Shown here: positions 1 through 7,624 of the stretch, one piece after another | How positions within the stretch are numbered: the first letter of the stretch is position 1 | Layout: each line of letters starts with the position of its first letter | NCBI RefSeq assembly: GCF_017896165.1 | Contig: NZ_JAFCNB010000012.1 | Span: 1-64,000 of the forward strand | Source: Microbispora oryzae | Lineage (GTDB): Bacteria > Actinomycetota > Actinomycetes > Streptosporangiales > Streptosporangiaceae | DNA length: 64,000 nt | Reading direction: 5' to 3' | Translations under genes and position numbers: made by a program | Notes under the pieces: model-generated | The model's input: the letters and a program-made list of their open reading frames with translations, nothing else | Database searches by the model: none | Told to the model about the DNA's origin: nothing

Positions 1-92
1 GCGGCCAGGCTCTCCTCCACCACGTGGAGTCATACCGGGGACTCGCCGACGACGACTTCGCAGCCCTCGACCAATGGCTTCGAGCTCTGTGA
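1..92 (+). CDS. C-terminal end of an unidentified protein (partial)
   Basis: The frame that stops at TGA 90-92 is open to the window edge and reads as a plausible protein tail of about 29 residues, ending FAALDQWLRAL, with alternating acidic and hydrophobic residues. The stop lies 21 bases before the TTG start of the next gene, so it may belong to the same transcript as the toxin-antitoxin pair. Nothing identifies the family; too little is present. Confidence 0.4.
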   Translation, partial: GQALLHHVESYRGLADDDFAALDQWLRAL

Positions 93-113
93 ATCACACG
101 CAATCCACAGGAT

Positions 114-476
114 TTGACAATTGCTCGGGGTACGGTGGAGCTTGAGCCAGAGGTTCGGAAGTGGCTTGAGGATTTACCTGCGGAGGCATTCGCGAGGGTG
201 GCCTTCTATGTTGATCTGCTGGCTGCGGAGGGTCCCCTGCTGGGTGAGCCTTATACGAAGCAGCTTGACGGCAAGCTCCGCGAACTGCGGTTTCATCTGG
301 ACGAGATCGCTGTGCGCATCACCTACTGGATTGCAACGGGTCGCAGGATCGTGCTCTTGACGGTGTTCCGCAAGACTCGGATGCGCGAGGACCGTGAGGC
401 CGAACGGGCTCGGCGAGCTATGCGTCGCTGTATTGAGATGGCGCACACCGTCGATGGGGAAGAAGAAGCGATATGA
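114..476 (+). CDS. RelE/HigB-type toxin (phage Gp49-like family)
   Basis: Probable toxin of a type II toxin-antitoxin pair; relatives cut mRNA on the ribosome. The 120 residues fit the family in length and order: two N-terminal helices (EPEVRKWLEDLP, then ARVAFYVDLL), a basic segment ending KLRELRFHL, strands around VRITYWIA and RIVLLTVFRKT, and a charged C-terminal helix. The start shown is TTG 114; GTG 135 would give a protein 7 residues shorter and cannot be excluded. The stop codon overlaps the antitoxin start (ATGA at 473-476), the toxin-first order usual for HigBA and evidence of translational coupling. The residues match the family pattern but catalytic residues in this family are not well fixed, so toxicity is inferred. 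Confidence 0.75.
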   Translation: MTIARGTVELEPEVRKWLEDLPAEAFARVAFYVDLLAAEGPLLGEPYTKQLDGKLRELRFHLDEIAVRITYWIATGRRIVLLTVFRKTRMREDREAERARRAMRRCIEMAHTVDGEEEAI

Positions 477-772
477 GCGAGCAGGAGAGCTGGCGAGAGC
501 TCAGGGATCGCCGGTTGGCTGAGCCGGGTGCGACTGAGGCCTATGAGGCGACGCGTCTGGCCTACGAGCTGGGCAAAACGGTTCGGGCGATGCGTGAAGG
601 GCGGGGCTGGAGCCAGAATGACCTGGCCCGTCAGGCCGACATGACGCAGTCGGCGGTGGCGCGGTTCGAAGCGGGCGGGACAATCCCCACGTTGCCGGTC
701 TTGGAGCGTTTGGCACGTGCCCTGGACGCGGACGTCGAGGTCCGGCTGACACCTCGGGCTCCCGCTGCCTGA
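473..772 (+). CDS. XRE-family antitoxin (HigA-like)
   Basis: A 99-residue DNA-binding protein expected to neutralise the upstream toxin and repress the shared promoter. Residues about 35-88 form a Cro/C1-type helix-turn-helix (LGKTVRAMREGRGWSQNDLARQA, with SQNDLA as helix 2 and TQSAVARFE as the recognition helix), followed by TLPVLERLARALDADVEV typical of the domain end. The N-terminal 35 residues are charged and likely contact the toxin. It overlaps the toxin by 4 bases. Its TGA stop lies inside GCCTGAAGTG, the motif that begins the msrA-tail relic that follows, so the extreme 3' end of this gene sits exactly at a recombination-like boundary. Confidence 0.8.
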   Translation: MSEQESWRELRDRRLAEPGATEAYEATRLAYELGKTVRAMREGRGWSQNDLARQADMTQSAVARFEAGGTIPTLPVLERLARALDADVEVRLTPRAPAA

Positions 773-880
773 AGTGAGGTCCGAGTGCCGCTCGGAAGCC
801 GCTATCACGCGCCGAGAGCCTGGAGGGCTACTGCGGCCTGGTTGGGACGCCCCGTCGGCCTGACCGCCGGCGAAGCCTGA
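767..880 (+). pseudogene. msrA 3'-end relic, copy 1 (strongly decayed)
   Basis: A degraded stretch that lines up with the better preserved relic at 1716-1830. It begins with the same GCCTGAAGTG (767-776), has CGCTATCAC where the other has TGCTACCAC, GGCTACTGCGGC at 826-837 (Gly-Tyr-Cys-Gly of the MsrA tail) and ends in CCCGTCGGCCTGACC followed by a GAAGCCTGA end at 872-880, equivalent to the Pro-Val-Gly-Leu-Thr...Glu-Ala-stop of copy 2. The centre is scrambled by insertions and deletions and no frame is open throughout. The first six bases double as the stop region of the antitoxin gene. Confidence 0.6.
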
Positions 881-1011
881 GGGCGGGTCTCGTCGGCCCG
901 GAGACGCCTGAAGGCCCTGGGCTGACAGCCTCGGCAGCGGCCAGGTTCGCGGAAGTAAAGGAGAGACGCTACGGGACTGTCCGTAGCAGCCCGACTGATT
1001 ACACTCGATGC

Positions 1012-1218
1012 ATGAGCGTGATGCGCGAGGAACTCCACCACCTGGTGGATCGGCTGCCGGAGGAGAAGGTGGCTCCTCTGCTCCGGCTTGTCCGGGATCA
1101 GCTCGAAGAAGCGCCTGTGGTACGTGACTTGCCGTTCATCGGCCTGCTCGAAGCGGAGCCTGATTTCGCGGAACGCTCGGAGGAGATCCTGCGTGCGGAG
1201 GACAATCACTCCTTGTGA
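1012..1218 (+). CDS. Small antitoxin, VapB-like
   Basis: A 68-residue acidic protein directly upstream of a PIN-domain toxin, hence its probable antitoxin. The N-terminal part (ELHHLVDRLPEEKVAPLLRLVRDQLEE) is helical and resembles the dimerisation and DNA-binding region of small actinobacterial antitoxins; the C-terminal part (LPFIGLLEAEPDFAERSEEILRAE) is the kind of acidic tail that wraps a PIN toxin. Its TGA overlaps the toxin's GTG start by 4 bases (GTGA, 1215-1218), so the two are translationally coupled. No strong DNA-binding motif is visible; the assignment rests mainly on partner and size. Confidence 0.7.
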   Translation: MSVMREELHHLVDRLPEEKVAPLLRLVRDQLEEAPVVRDLPFIGLLEAEPDFAERSEEILRAEDNHSL

Positions 1219-1631
1219 TCGTCATTGACTCGGGTCCGTTGATCGCCGCACTGAACATCCGCGATCGCTACCACGAGGCCTGTGCCCGCCTTCTGCAGAC
1301 CCATCCAGAGCCACTGCTCGTCCCCGCGACCGTGGTCACCGAGGTCTGTCAACTCGTTGAGAAGCGGCAGGGGAGCAAGGCGGAGGCGGCGTTCCTGCGA
1401 TCCTTCGGGTCTGGCCTTACCTTGGTGGAGCTCGCGGATCGTGATCTTCAGCGAATGAGCACTCTGGTTGAGACATACGCCAGTCTTCCCCTCGGCGCGG
1501 TGGATGCCTCTGTCGTCGCCGTCGCTGAACGACTCGGTATCACAGAGGTGGCCACTCTCGATCGCCGCCACTTCACTGTTGTCCGCCCACAGCACACCGG
1601 AGCGTTCATGCTCCTGCCGGAGCGGCTCTGA
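1215..1631 (+). CDS. PIN-domain ribonuclease toxin (VapC-like)
   Basis: A 138-residue PIN domain, predicted Mg2+-dependent RNase and toxin of a VapBC-type module. The expected acidic quartet is present: Asp5 in VIDSGPL, Glu43 in VTEVC, Asp97 in GAVDASVVAVAE and Asp116 in ATLDRRHF. Full-length for the family. It starts at GTG 1215, overlapping the antitoxin stop. It is the second toxin-antitoxin pair within 1.6 kb, and each pair is followed by a relic of an msrA 3' end. The reading frame is intact with no sign of decay. Confidence 0.85.
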   Translation: MIVIDSGPLIAALNIRDRYHEACARLLQTHPEPLLVPATVVTEVCQLVEKRQGSKAEAAFLRSFGSGLTLVELADRDLQRMSTLVETYASLPLGAVDASVVAVAERLGITEVATLDRRHFTVVRPQHTGAFMLLPERL

Positions 1632-1715
1632 ACGCTGTCCCGCCCGCCAGTATGGAGGGCGGTGTTCCCTTTAGTTGAGGGTCCTGCCAGGGCGGGCGCG
1701 GGCCTTGCGATTTTT

Positions 1716-1830
1716 GCCTGAAGTGGAGTGCTACCACCAGCAGTACCTGTTCCGTAACCCGAACGGCTACTGCGGTATCGGCGGCACCGGTGTCGCGTGC
1801 CCGGTCGGCCTGACCTCTGGTGAGGCCTGA
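1716..1830 (+). pseudogene. msrA 3'-end relic, copy 2 (best preserved)
   Basis: From GCCTGAAGTG (1716-1725) the frame starting at 1720 reads to TGA 1828-1830 and translates to the C-terminus of peptide methionine sulfoxide reductase [21 protein letters not shown], then [14 protein letters not shown]. The Tyr-His-Gln-Gln-Tyr-Leu and Asn-Pro-x-Gly-Tyr-Cys-Gly motifs are the family's conserved tail. There is no start codon or N-terminal domain upstream; the DNA before it (1632-1715) has no recognisable coding content. It is a free-standing 3' scrap of about 37 codons, and four further scraps of the same gene end lie in the window. Confidence 0.75.
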
Positions 1831-1937
1831 CCTGCGGTCAGCCCAGGATCAAGCCGTCCGAGTGCGAGGAACGGGACGAATCATCGAGATCAACTGATGG
1901 AGAAGCAGCGGATCGGCGAGGGTGCGCGTTCATGAAA

Positions 1938-1972
1938 CGGCGGAGCGGGCGCCTTCACCGCCCGCTCCGCCG
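1938..1972. terminator. Strong hairpin terminator downstream of the alcohol dehydrogenase
   Basis: A perfect 14-bp stem (1938-1951 with 1959-1972) around a 7-base loop. It sits 33 bases past the stop of the leftward dehydrogenase operon; on that strand the stem is followed by a short TTTC. Its symmetry could also stop transcription arriving from the left. Confidence 0.75.
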
Positions 1973-2004
1973 GCTTTATCACCCAGCACCGAGTCGCCTG
2001 CGCC

Positions 2005-3012
2005 TTAGAAGACGATCACCCGGCGGCCGTGGACACCACCTGCGGCCATCGCCTCCAGCGTCTTCGGCGTCTCGTCCAGCGAGATCTGGGTGATCTCGGG
2101 CAGGATGTTGTGGGACGCGGAAAAGCGCAGCGTGTCGCGCAGGTCGTGCGGGGAGCCCGACGGGTTGGCCATGACGTGCAGCCGGTTGAGGACCATCGGC
2201 ATGGTCGGCAACGAGAGGTTGCCCGCGTCGTACCCGCACAGCACGAGCGTGCCGTCGGGGGCCAGCCCGCCAAGCGTCGACGCGGCGGCCGCGGTGGTAG
2301 GGGCCGCGTTCAGTACGACGTTGGCGCCACCTTCCCAGGCCTTCAGCGCGACCGCCGGATCCTCCTCCCCGCCGGCGATGAACCGCTCGGCGCCCAGTCC
2401 CAGCGCCTCCTGCTCCGACCGGCGCGAATGCCCGATGACCGCGACGCGAGCGCCCATGGCGACGGCGTACCGGATGGCAAGTGCCCCGATGCCGCCGGCA
2501 CCGATGACCGCCACCCTGGACTCAGGCGTGATCCCGGCCCGGCGCAATCCGTTGTAGGCGGTGATGCCCGCGCACATCAGTGGCGCGGCCGCGATCGGGT
2601 CCAGCCCGTCCGGAAGCGGGGTGACGAACCCGGCCTTGAAGATGCCGTACTCGGCGTATCCGCCATCGGTCATGATGCCGGTGATCCGCTTGGACGGGCA
2701 CAGAATCTGCTCGCCCCGTACGCAGTAGTCGCAGTGCCCGCATGAGTCGTAGAGGAACTGCGCCCCGACATGGGTGCCCACCGCCGGGAAGGTGACGCCC
2801 TCCCCGACAGACTCCACCACACCGGTGACCTCATGCCCAGGCACCACCGGGAACCGCGCGAACGGGTAGTGCCCCCGGACCAGGTTCAGGTCGGTGAAAC
2901 ACACCCCACACGCGATGAGCCGGACCAGCACCTGACCCGGCCCTGGCGTGGGCACATCCCGTTCCACGATCGACAGAGGCTCATTCACCCCGGTCGCGAC
3001 AGCTGCACGCAT
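2005..3012 (-). CDS. Zinc-dependent alcohol dehydrogenase (MDR family)
   Basis: Predicted cytosolic NAD(P)-dependent alcohol/aldehyde oxidoreductase of 335 residues. The catalytic zinc ligands are visible: Cys in GVCFTD, His-Glu in VPGHEVTG; the structural-zinc cysteines follow in CGHCDYCVRGEQILC. The Rossmann motif is VIGAGGIGALAI. Length and domain order are normal. Transcription runs leftward from the SDR gene 24 bases upstream (stop at 3037), with an AGAGGAG ribosome site before its ATG, so the two form an operon that probably interconverts an alcohol and a carbonyl. The substrate is not deducible. A strong hairpin (1938-1972) ends the unit. Confidence 0.88.
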   Translation of the reverse strand: MRAAVATGVNEPLSIVERDVPTPGPGQVLVRLIACGVCFTDLNLVRGHYPFARFPVVPGHEVTGVVESVGEGVTFPAVGTHVGAQFLYDSCGHCDYCVRGEQILCPSKRITGIMTDGGYAEYGIFKAGFVTPLPDGLDPIAAAPLMCAGITAYNGLRRAGITPESRVAVIGAGGIGALAIRYAVAMGARVAVIGHSRRSEQEALGLGAERFIAGGEEDPAVALKAWEGGANVVLNAAPTTAAAASTLGGLAPDGTLVLCGYDAGNLSLPTMPMVLNRLHVMANPSGSPHDLRDTLRFSASHNILPEITQISLDETPKTLEAMAAGGVHGRRVIVF

Positions 3013-3036
3013 CGCTACTCCTCTTCTCTGTCAGTT

Positions 3037-3927
3037 CTACTTGTGAACGGTGAGCAGGTCATCGAGGCCGATGCGGGCGTAGAACTCGCGCCGGACGCGG
3101 TCGGCGACATTCGAGACCTCTTCGGATCCGTCGTTCGCCGGGTCGATGTGAACCCGGTACGGCCGCTGCCCGGCCGGCAGGGCGACGATCCGGGTGATCT
3201 CATCGGAGACCAGCGAGACGTCGGCTTCCGCGGGGAACAAGGCGGCGAGCTTCTGCGAGACCTGATCCATCAAACCCGTATACCTGGCCTCGTACTCCGT
3301 CTCGACGTCGGTGTCGGCTGGGCGGCCCGAATGGGCGAAGTGGTTGGTTCCGCTGGTGAACGATCCCGGGACCACGATCGAGGTCTCCACGCCCCACCGG
3401 GCCAGCTCGGCTGAGTAACTCACCGCGAGCGAGTCCATGCCGGCCTTCGCGGCGAAGTACGGCGCCAGGTACGGCGGGGTGCCGCCCTTGACGCTGGAGC
3501 TGGACACCCAGATCACCAGGCCCTGCCCACGGTGCCGCATGCCCGGCAGCACCGCACGGTTCACCCGTTGGGTCGACAGGACGTTCACGTCGTACAGCTC
3601 GGCGAGCTGTTCAGGGGTGAACGCCTCGACCGGGCCGACCACCATATGGCCGGCGTTGTGGATCAGAACGTCGATCCGGCCGGAGTCGGCCTCGATCTGT
3701 GCGATCGCCGCGTCGACGGACTCCTGTGAGCTCACGTCCAGCTCGATCGAGCGCAGGTCCACGCCGTACTCCTTGGCATAGTCGGCGGCAGCCTGGACCT
3801 GCGGCGCGTTGCGGCCGGTGGTGGCACGCATCCCGGCGTAGACGATGTTGCCGGCATCGGCCAGAGCGCGCGCGGACAGCGCGCCGAAACCGCTGGACGC
3901 CCCAGTGATGACGATGACGTTGGTCAT
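3037..3927 (-). CDS. Short-chain dehydrogenase/reductase
   Basis: A 296-residue classical SDR. The cofactor motif TGASSGFG is at residues 8-15, NAG at 91-93, and the catalytic Ser, Tyr157 and Lys161 (SSSSVKGG...YFAAK) are all present. The start is ATG 3927, preceded by AGAGGA; an upstream extension of the frame to 4116 has no such site and no family similarity. Residues 36-60 carry an insertion typical of the large SDRs that act on bulky carbonyls. First gene of the operon with the zinc dehydrogenase at 2005-3012; the substrate is unknown. Confidence 0.85.
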   Translation of the reverse strand: MTNVIVITGASSGFGALSARALADAGNIVYAGMRATTGRNAPQVQAAADYAKEYGVDLRSIELDVSSQESVDAAIAQIEADSGRIDVLIHNAGHMVVGPVEAFTPEQLAELYDVNVLSTQRVNRAVLPGMRHRGQGLVIWVSSSSVKGGTPPYLAPYFAAKAGMDSLAVSYSAELARWGVETSIVVPGSFTSGTNHFAHSGRPADTDVETEYEARYTGLMDQVSQKLAALFPAEADVSLVSDEITRIVALPAGQRPYRVHIDPANDGSEEVSNVADRVRREFYARIGLDDLLTVHK

Positions 3928-4586
3928 ATCGATTCCTCTCCTGTCGGTCGTGCGACGTGCGCAGGACGCACATCCCGGCTCGGCTTGCCCGGCGAACGCC
4001 GAAGCCGGCGATGATGGTGGAAAGAGGTCCCGACACTGATCGAGATCTCGGCGACGTCCTCGCCGCGCCCTGTCCGTGCCCGCCGAGACCGCGCCACGAC
4101 GGCGCTGCGACCCCACGTGACCTGCGCTATCGCAGTCGATATCTCAATAGGACCGCGGCACTCCATCAACGCCTGCCCACATTGCCAGATGCGGCCCGCC
4201 CGTTATGTCGGTAAATTGCGCAATGTGCGCCCGAGGTTGCGCAGACCGTGCGCCGGCCCTGGTGCCGGCTCAGCGATCACCCCGCTCGGAACTGGCGGCG
4301 GAACTCCTGGCCCTAGGTCGCCCGGCAGGCCCGGCGCCGATCGAGGGCCAGGCCCGTTTCCGGCGAGGCCTTTCACGACAGGGCGCTGGGGGATCAGTTG
4401 TCGGCAGACGGGCCATGGTGGCAGGCCATACCGACGGCGGCCGGGGTCGCTTCCCACCGTTTCTTGACCCGTGTAGAGGAAGAAGCCGACGATCAGGTGG
4501 TCGCCGAGCTCGCGGTTTACGCGGCGACCGTGCCGCTCATGCCGACGATCGCCCTGCAGCCCAGTCTGCCTTGCCGGGCGCGGATC
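3928..4586. other. 659-bp stretch without an intact gene
   Basis: No convincing gene lies between the two leftward SDR genes. A plus-strand frame around 4346-4580 reads GEAFHDRALGDQLSADGPWW (part) and continues with a regular protein-like composition to about PLMPTIAL, but has no start or recognisable family and may be a gene remnant. The stretch also contains one copy of a dispersed 45-bp repeat (4339-4383). Confidence 0.4.
4339..4383. repeat. Dispersed 45-bp repeat, copy 1
   Basis: GATCGAGGGCC at 4339 begins a 45-base segment that matches 37 of 45 positions with 7798-7842, ungapped, both ending in ACAGGG. Both copies lie in gene-free DNA in the same orientation. Read on the minus strand both encode a similar Val-Val-Lys...Asn-Gly-x-Gly-Pro-Arg-Ser peptide, so it may be another decayed gene end. 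Confidence 0.5.
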
Positions 4587-5318
4587 TCAGATCATTCCTC
4601 CTGCGGCGTGGATGATTTGGCCCGTGATCCAGCGGCCGGCATCGGAGGCGAGGAAGGCGACGATGTCGGCGATGTCAGACGGTTCGCCCAAACGGCCCAA
4701 CGGCGTGCGTGCCTTGGCGTCGTCGATGACGTGCTGGGGGACGGTGTCGATGACGCCGGTACGGGTCAGACCGGGCAGGACGCTGTTGACTGTGACGGAT
4801 CTGGAGCCCACTTCCCAGGCCAGAGTACGGGCGAACTGGTCACCCGCGGCCTTGCCCGCGGCGAGCAGCGCCATGCCGGGCAACGGTGAGACGGTCAGGG
4901 CGGAGGAGATTACGATGATCCGGCCGTGGTCGCGGATGCGCCGTGCGGCCTCACGGAGGGCCACGAACGTGGCCCGGATGTTCGCGTGTACATACTGATC
5001 GAAGTCGTCGTCGGTGGCATGAGATAGCGGCCCCGCGGTTGCCGTGGCCGCGTTGTTCACCCACACATCCACGCGGCCGTATTGGTTCTCGGCAGCGTCG
5101 AACAGCTCCTTGACCGCTGCGGGCTGAGTGATGTCGGTCCGGATCGCGGTGGCCTGCCCGCCCACGTCCTTGATTCGGGCGACGACCCGCGCCGCCGTTT
5201 CCTGATCGCGGGAGCCGATGACGACGTGCATTCCCGCTACGGCGAGCCGCTCACTGATCGCGCGTCCGATGCCGCGCGATCCCCCGGTAACGACCGCAAC
5301 CCGCTCCTCGGCACGCAT
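4587..5318 (-). CDS. SDR-family protein lacking the catalytic tyrosine
   Basis: A 243-residue protein with the full SDR frame: TGGSRGIG at 11-18, NNA at 88-90, Ser139, and the C-terminal LASDAGRWITGQIIHAAGGM signature. At the active site the usual Tyr-x-x-x-Lys reads LAAGK: Lys156 is kept but position 152 is Leu (CTC), two base changes away from a Tyr codon. It may be inactive, act as a binding protein, or use another residue. It is divergent from a MarR regulator at 5408 with an 89-bp spacer, which suggests MarR control. No frameshift is seen. Confidence 0.8.
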   Translation of the reverse strand: MRAEERVAVVTGGSRGIGRAISERLAVAGMHVVIGSRDQETAARVVARIKDVGGQATAIRTDITQPAAVKELFDAAENQYGRVDVWVNNAATATAGPLSHATDDDFDQYVHANIRATFVALREAARRIRDHGRIIVISSALTVSPLPGMALLAAGKAAGDQFARTLAWEVGSRSVTVNSVLPGLTRTGVIDTVPQHVIDDAKARTPLGRLGEPSDIADIVAFLASDAGRWITGQIIHAAGGMI

Positions 5319-5407
5319 AACCCCTCCAATTAGACGATCCTATGGACAGTCGAGATCATCAACTATTTGGTTGGGCATGTCAACGGTCGAGGTAGTAGAC
5401 TTTCTCT

Positions 5408-5851
5408 ATGGCCGCCGCCCACGAGGACGAACTCGTCGAGATGTTGATCGGCCTCTTTCAGGAGATCGACGGCTTGTTCGCTGCGGCCAGTCGTCGGCTG
5501 GGGCTGACTCCTCAGCAGGCGCAGTTGTTGTGCTTCGCTCGACATCGGCAGCCGTCATCCGGAGAGCTGGCGGCCCTGCTGCACTGTGACAAAACCAACA
5601 TCACCGGCCTGGTCGACCGGCTTCAGCGGCGCGGCCTGCTGACCCGTCGACCCGACCCCGACGACCGCCGCGTGACTCGCGTCCACCTCACCGCTGAAGG
5701 CGAGGCGCTCAGCGGTGAGTTCCAGCGAGTCATCGACACGACCCTGACCACGGGCTTCAGCTCCTGGCCCAGTACCGAACGCGACGATCTCATCCGCCTG
5801 CTGAGCTCCGCCACCTCAGGGCTGCGTTCCCGACCGCGGCAAGCGCCCTAA
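5408..5851 (+). CDS. MarR-family transcriptional regulator
   Basis: A 147-residue winged-helix protein with the MarR layout: N-terminal dimerisation helix, then LTPQQAQLLCFARH, the helix-turn-helix SSGELAALLHCDKTNITGLV, and a wing RRPDPDDRRVTRVHLTAEG. The DPDDRR wing motif is diagnostic. Such proteins repress until a small phenolic or similar ligand binds. It is transcribed away from the SDR-like gene at 4587-5318, its most likely target along with its own promoter. Confidence 0.85.
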   Translation: MAAAHEDELVEMLIGLFQEIDGLFAAASRRLGLTPQQAQLLCFARHRQPSSGELAALLHCDKTNITGLVDRLQRRGLLTRRPDPDDRRVTRVHLTAEGEALSGEFQRVIDTTLTTGFSSWPSTERDDLIRLLSSATSGLRSRPRQAP

Positions 5852-5901
5852 GAGCTGCTGACGCGCTATCGAGGCTCCAGGACCTGTCGATGCAAGGCAG
5901 G

Positions 5902-6567
5902 TCAGCGGCGGGGTAGCACGCCCAGGAGAGTTGCGGTCAGGGCCAACTTCAAGGAGTCCTTCAGCTCCATGTGGAAGCGGGCGAGGTCGGGCTCGGCCTG
6001 GTAGGCCGCCTGCAGGCTGGGTGGGGGTGTGCTGTACGCCGACAGCGCGCCGGCCATGACCATGGTTTGCAGGCTGAACAGTGTTGCGTTCTCGCCCAGC
6101 TCCGGCAGGTGGTTCTGGATCAGGGCGGTCATGGTCGCCAGGCGCTCCAGGTAGGCGCGCTTGTAGCGTGCTACGACCTCGACGGAGACGTTGTGCTCCA
6201 GGACGCCGCTCTGCGAGCCGAAGAGGTCGCACAGTACCACTCGGCTGGAGAGCGAGCGGCTGAGGATCTCGGCCACCGCTGCCGCTCGCTCGGCCATGGG
6301 CAGATTCTCGTCGACGCCGGCCGCCAGCTCGTCCGCCAGTTCCGTCAGCCACTCCCGCAGGAAGCGATCCAGCAGTTCCAGCAGCACCGCCTCGCGAGAT
6401 TCGAAGTAGCGCAGCACGTTCGGCTTCGCGAGGCCCACCCGGCGGCTGAGCTCGTTCAGGGTGACCGCGGCCACGGGCATCTCGTCGAGCATCGCCGACG
6501 CCATGTCGAGGATCGCCCGTCGGCGGATCTCCCGCTGCTCTTCGGTGCGCGCCCGCTGGAAAGTCAC
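5902..6567 (-). CDS. TetR-family transcriptional repressor
   Basis: A 221-residue TetR-type regulator: N-terminal helix-turn-helix at about residues 14-62 (REIRRRAILDMASAML...VTLNELSRRVGLAKPNVLRYF), then a helical ligand-binding domain. Divergent from the SDR at 6677. The 109-bp spacer holds a 45-bp near-perfect palindrome that overlaps likely promoters for both genes, so autorepression and repression of the SDR are very probable. The ligand is unknown. Confidence 0.88.
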   Translation of the reverse strand: MTFQRARTEEQREIRRRAILDMASAMLDEMPVAAVTLNELSRRVGLAKPNVLRYFESREAVLLELLDRFLREWLTELADELAAGVDENLPMAERAAAVAEILSRSLSSRVVLCDLFGSQSGVLEHNVSVEVVARYKRAYLERLATMTALIQNHLPELGENATLFSLQTMVMAGALSAYSTPPPSLQAAYQAEPDLARFHMELKDSLKLALTATLLGVLPRR

Positions 6568-6581
6568 GACCGCCAGCCTAA

Positions 6582-6657
6582 CTTAGGTACCTCCGGTACG
6601 TTGACAACGTACCGGAAGTACCTTAGCGTCGTCGGTGCAAGATACCTTTGGTACGTT
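6582..6657. promoter_or_regulatory. Large palindromic operator with overlapping divergent promoters
   Basis: Two 22-base arms, 6582-6603 and 6605-6626, are inverted copies matching at 20 of 22 positions around a single A. A third, direct copy of the core GGTACCTCCGGTACGTT appears as GATACCTTTGGTACGTT at 6641-6657. TTGACA (6601-6606) and TAGCGT (6624-6629), 17 bases apart, form a rightward promoter inside the palindrome; TTGTCA on the other strand (6602-6607) starts a mirrored leftward one. A TetR dimer bound here would shut both genes. Confidence 0.75.
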
Positions 6658-6676
6658 AGTTAGTTGGGAGCCTGAC

Positions 6677-7624
6677 ATGGGCGCGAAGTGGACGACGGCC
6701 AACATTCCGGACCAGCGCGGACGGGTGGCCGTGGTGACCGGGGCCAACACCGGACTGGGGTACGAGACCGCCAAGGCGCTCGCCGAGCGCGGGGCGTCCG
6801 TGGTGCTCGCCGTACGCAACGTCGAGAAGGGCGAGCAGGCCGCGGCCCGCATGACCGGGGACGTGACCGTGCAGGCGCTGGACCTGACCTCGCTCGACTC
6901 CGTCCGCACCGCGGCGGCGGCGCTGCGGTCCAGGCTCGACCGGCTCGACCTGCTGATCAACAACGCCGGCGTGATGTACACCCCGAAGCAGACCACCCGG
7001 GACGGCTTCGAGATGCAGTTCGGCACCAACCATCTCGGCCACTTCGCGCTCACCGGGCTGCTGCTGGACCTGATGCTGCCGGTGCCCGGCTCCCGCGTGG
7101 TCACGGTCAGCAGCATCGGCCACCGTGTCCGGGCCGCGATCCACTTCGACGACCTGCAGTGGGAGCGGTCGTACGGCCGGGCCGCCGCCTACGGTCAGTC
7201 CAAGCTGGCCAACCTGATGTTCACCTACGAGCTGCAGCGTCGGCTCGCCGCGCACGGCACCACCGTCGCGGTTGCCGCGCACCCCGGGCTCTCCAGCACC
7301 GAGCTCGCCCGCAACAGCCCCGCGGCCCTCCGGCTTCCACTCACCTGGCTCGCGCCGCTGATCGCCCAGACGCCGGCCATGGGCGCGCTGCCGACCCTGC
7401 GCGCCGCCACCGACCCCGCGGTGCTCGGCGGCCAGTATTACGGTCCCGGCGGACGCTTCGAGGTCATGGGCCACCCCCGGCTGGTCACCTCCAGTCCGGA
7501 GTCGTATGGGGTAGCCGTCCAGCAGCGGCTGTGGGCCGTCTCCGAAGACCTCACCGGGGTGAAGTTCCCCGGCGTTCAGTCCAAGCAGAAGTCGCTTCCC
7601 TCCAAATCGGTCATCACGATGTAG
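6677..7624 (+). CDS. Short-chain dehydrogenase, retinol dehydrogenase-like
   Basis: A 315-residue SDR with TGANTGLG (21-28), NNAG (95-98), catalytic Ser about 145 and Tyr172-Lys176 in YGQSK. The NHLGHF and HPGLSSTEL segments are those of the retinol dehydrogenase/WW-oxidoreductase-like group that reduces bulky or lipophilic carbonyls. I chose ATG 6677, preceded by GGGAG, over GTG 6635, because the latter would lie only six bases past the likely -10 hexamer and inside the operator region. Probably repressed by the divergent TetR protein. Confidence 0.87.
   Translation: MGAKWTTANIPDQRGRVAVVTGANTGLGYETAKALAERGASVVLAVRNVEKGEQAAARMTGDVTVQALDLTSLDSVRTAAAALRSRLDRLDLLINNAGVMYTPKQTTRDGFEMQFGTNHLGHFALTGLLLDLMLPVPGSRVVTVSSIGHRVRAAIHFDDLQWERSYGRAAAYGQSKLANLMFTYELQRRLAAHGTTVAVAAHPGLSSTELARNSPAALRLPLTWLAPLIAQTPAMGALPTLRAATDPAVLGGQYYGPGGRFEVMGHPRLVTSSPESYGVAVQQRLWAVSEDLTGVKFPGVQSKQKSLPSKSVITM

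Noticed and set aside
3928-4116. N-terminal extension of the SDR at 3037-3927
   Set aside because: The extension lacks homology; ATG 3927 has a good ribosome site and begins the cofactor-binding strand.
4117-4889. Overlapping plus-strand frames between and across the SDR genes
   Set aside because: No start with a ribosome site, no recognisable domain, and the right part is antisense to the SDR at 4587; a gene remnant is possible but unproven.
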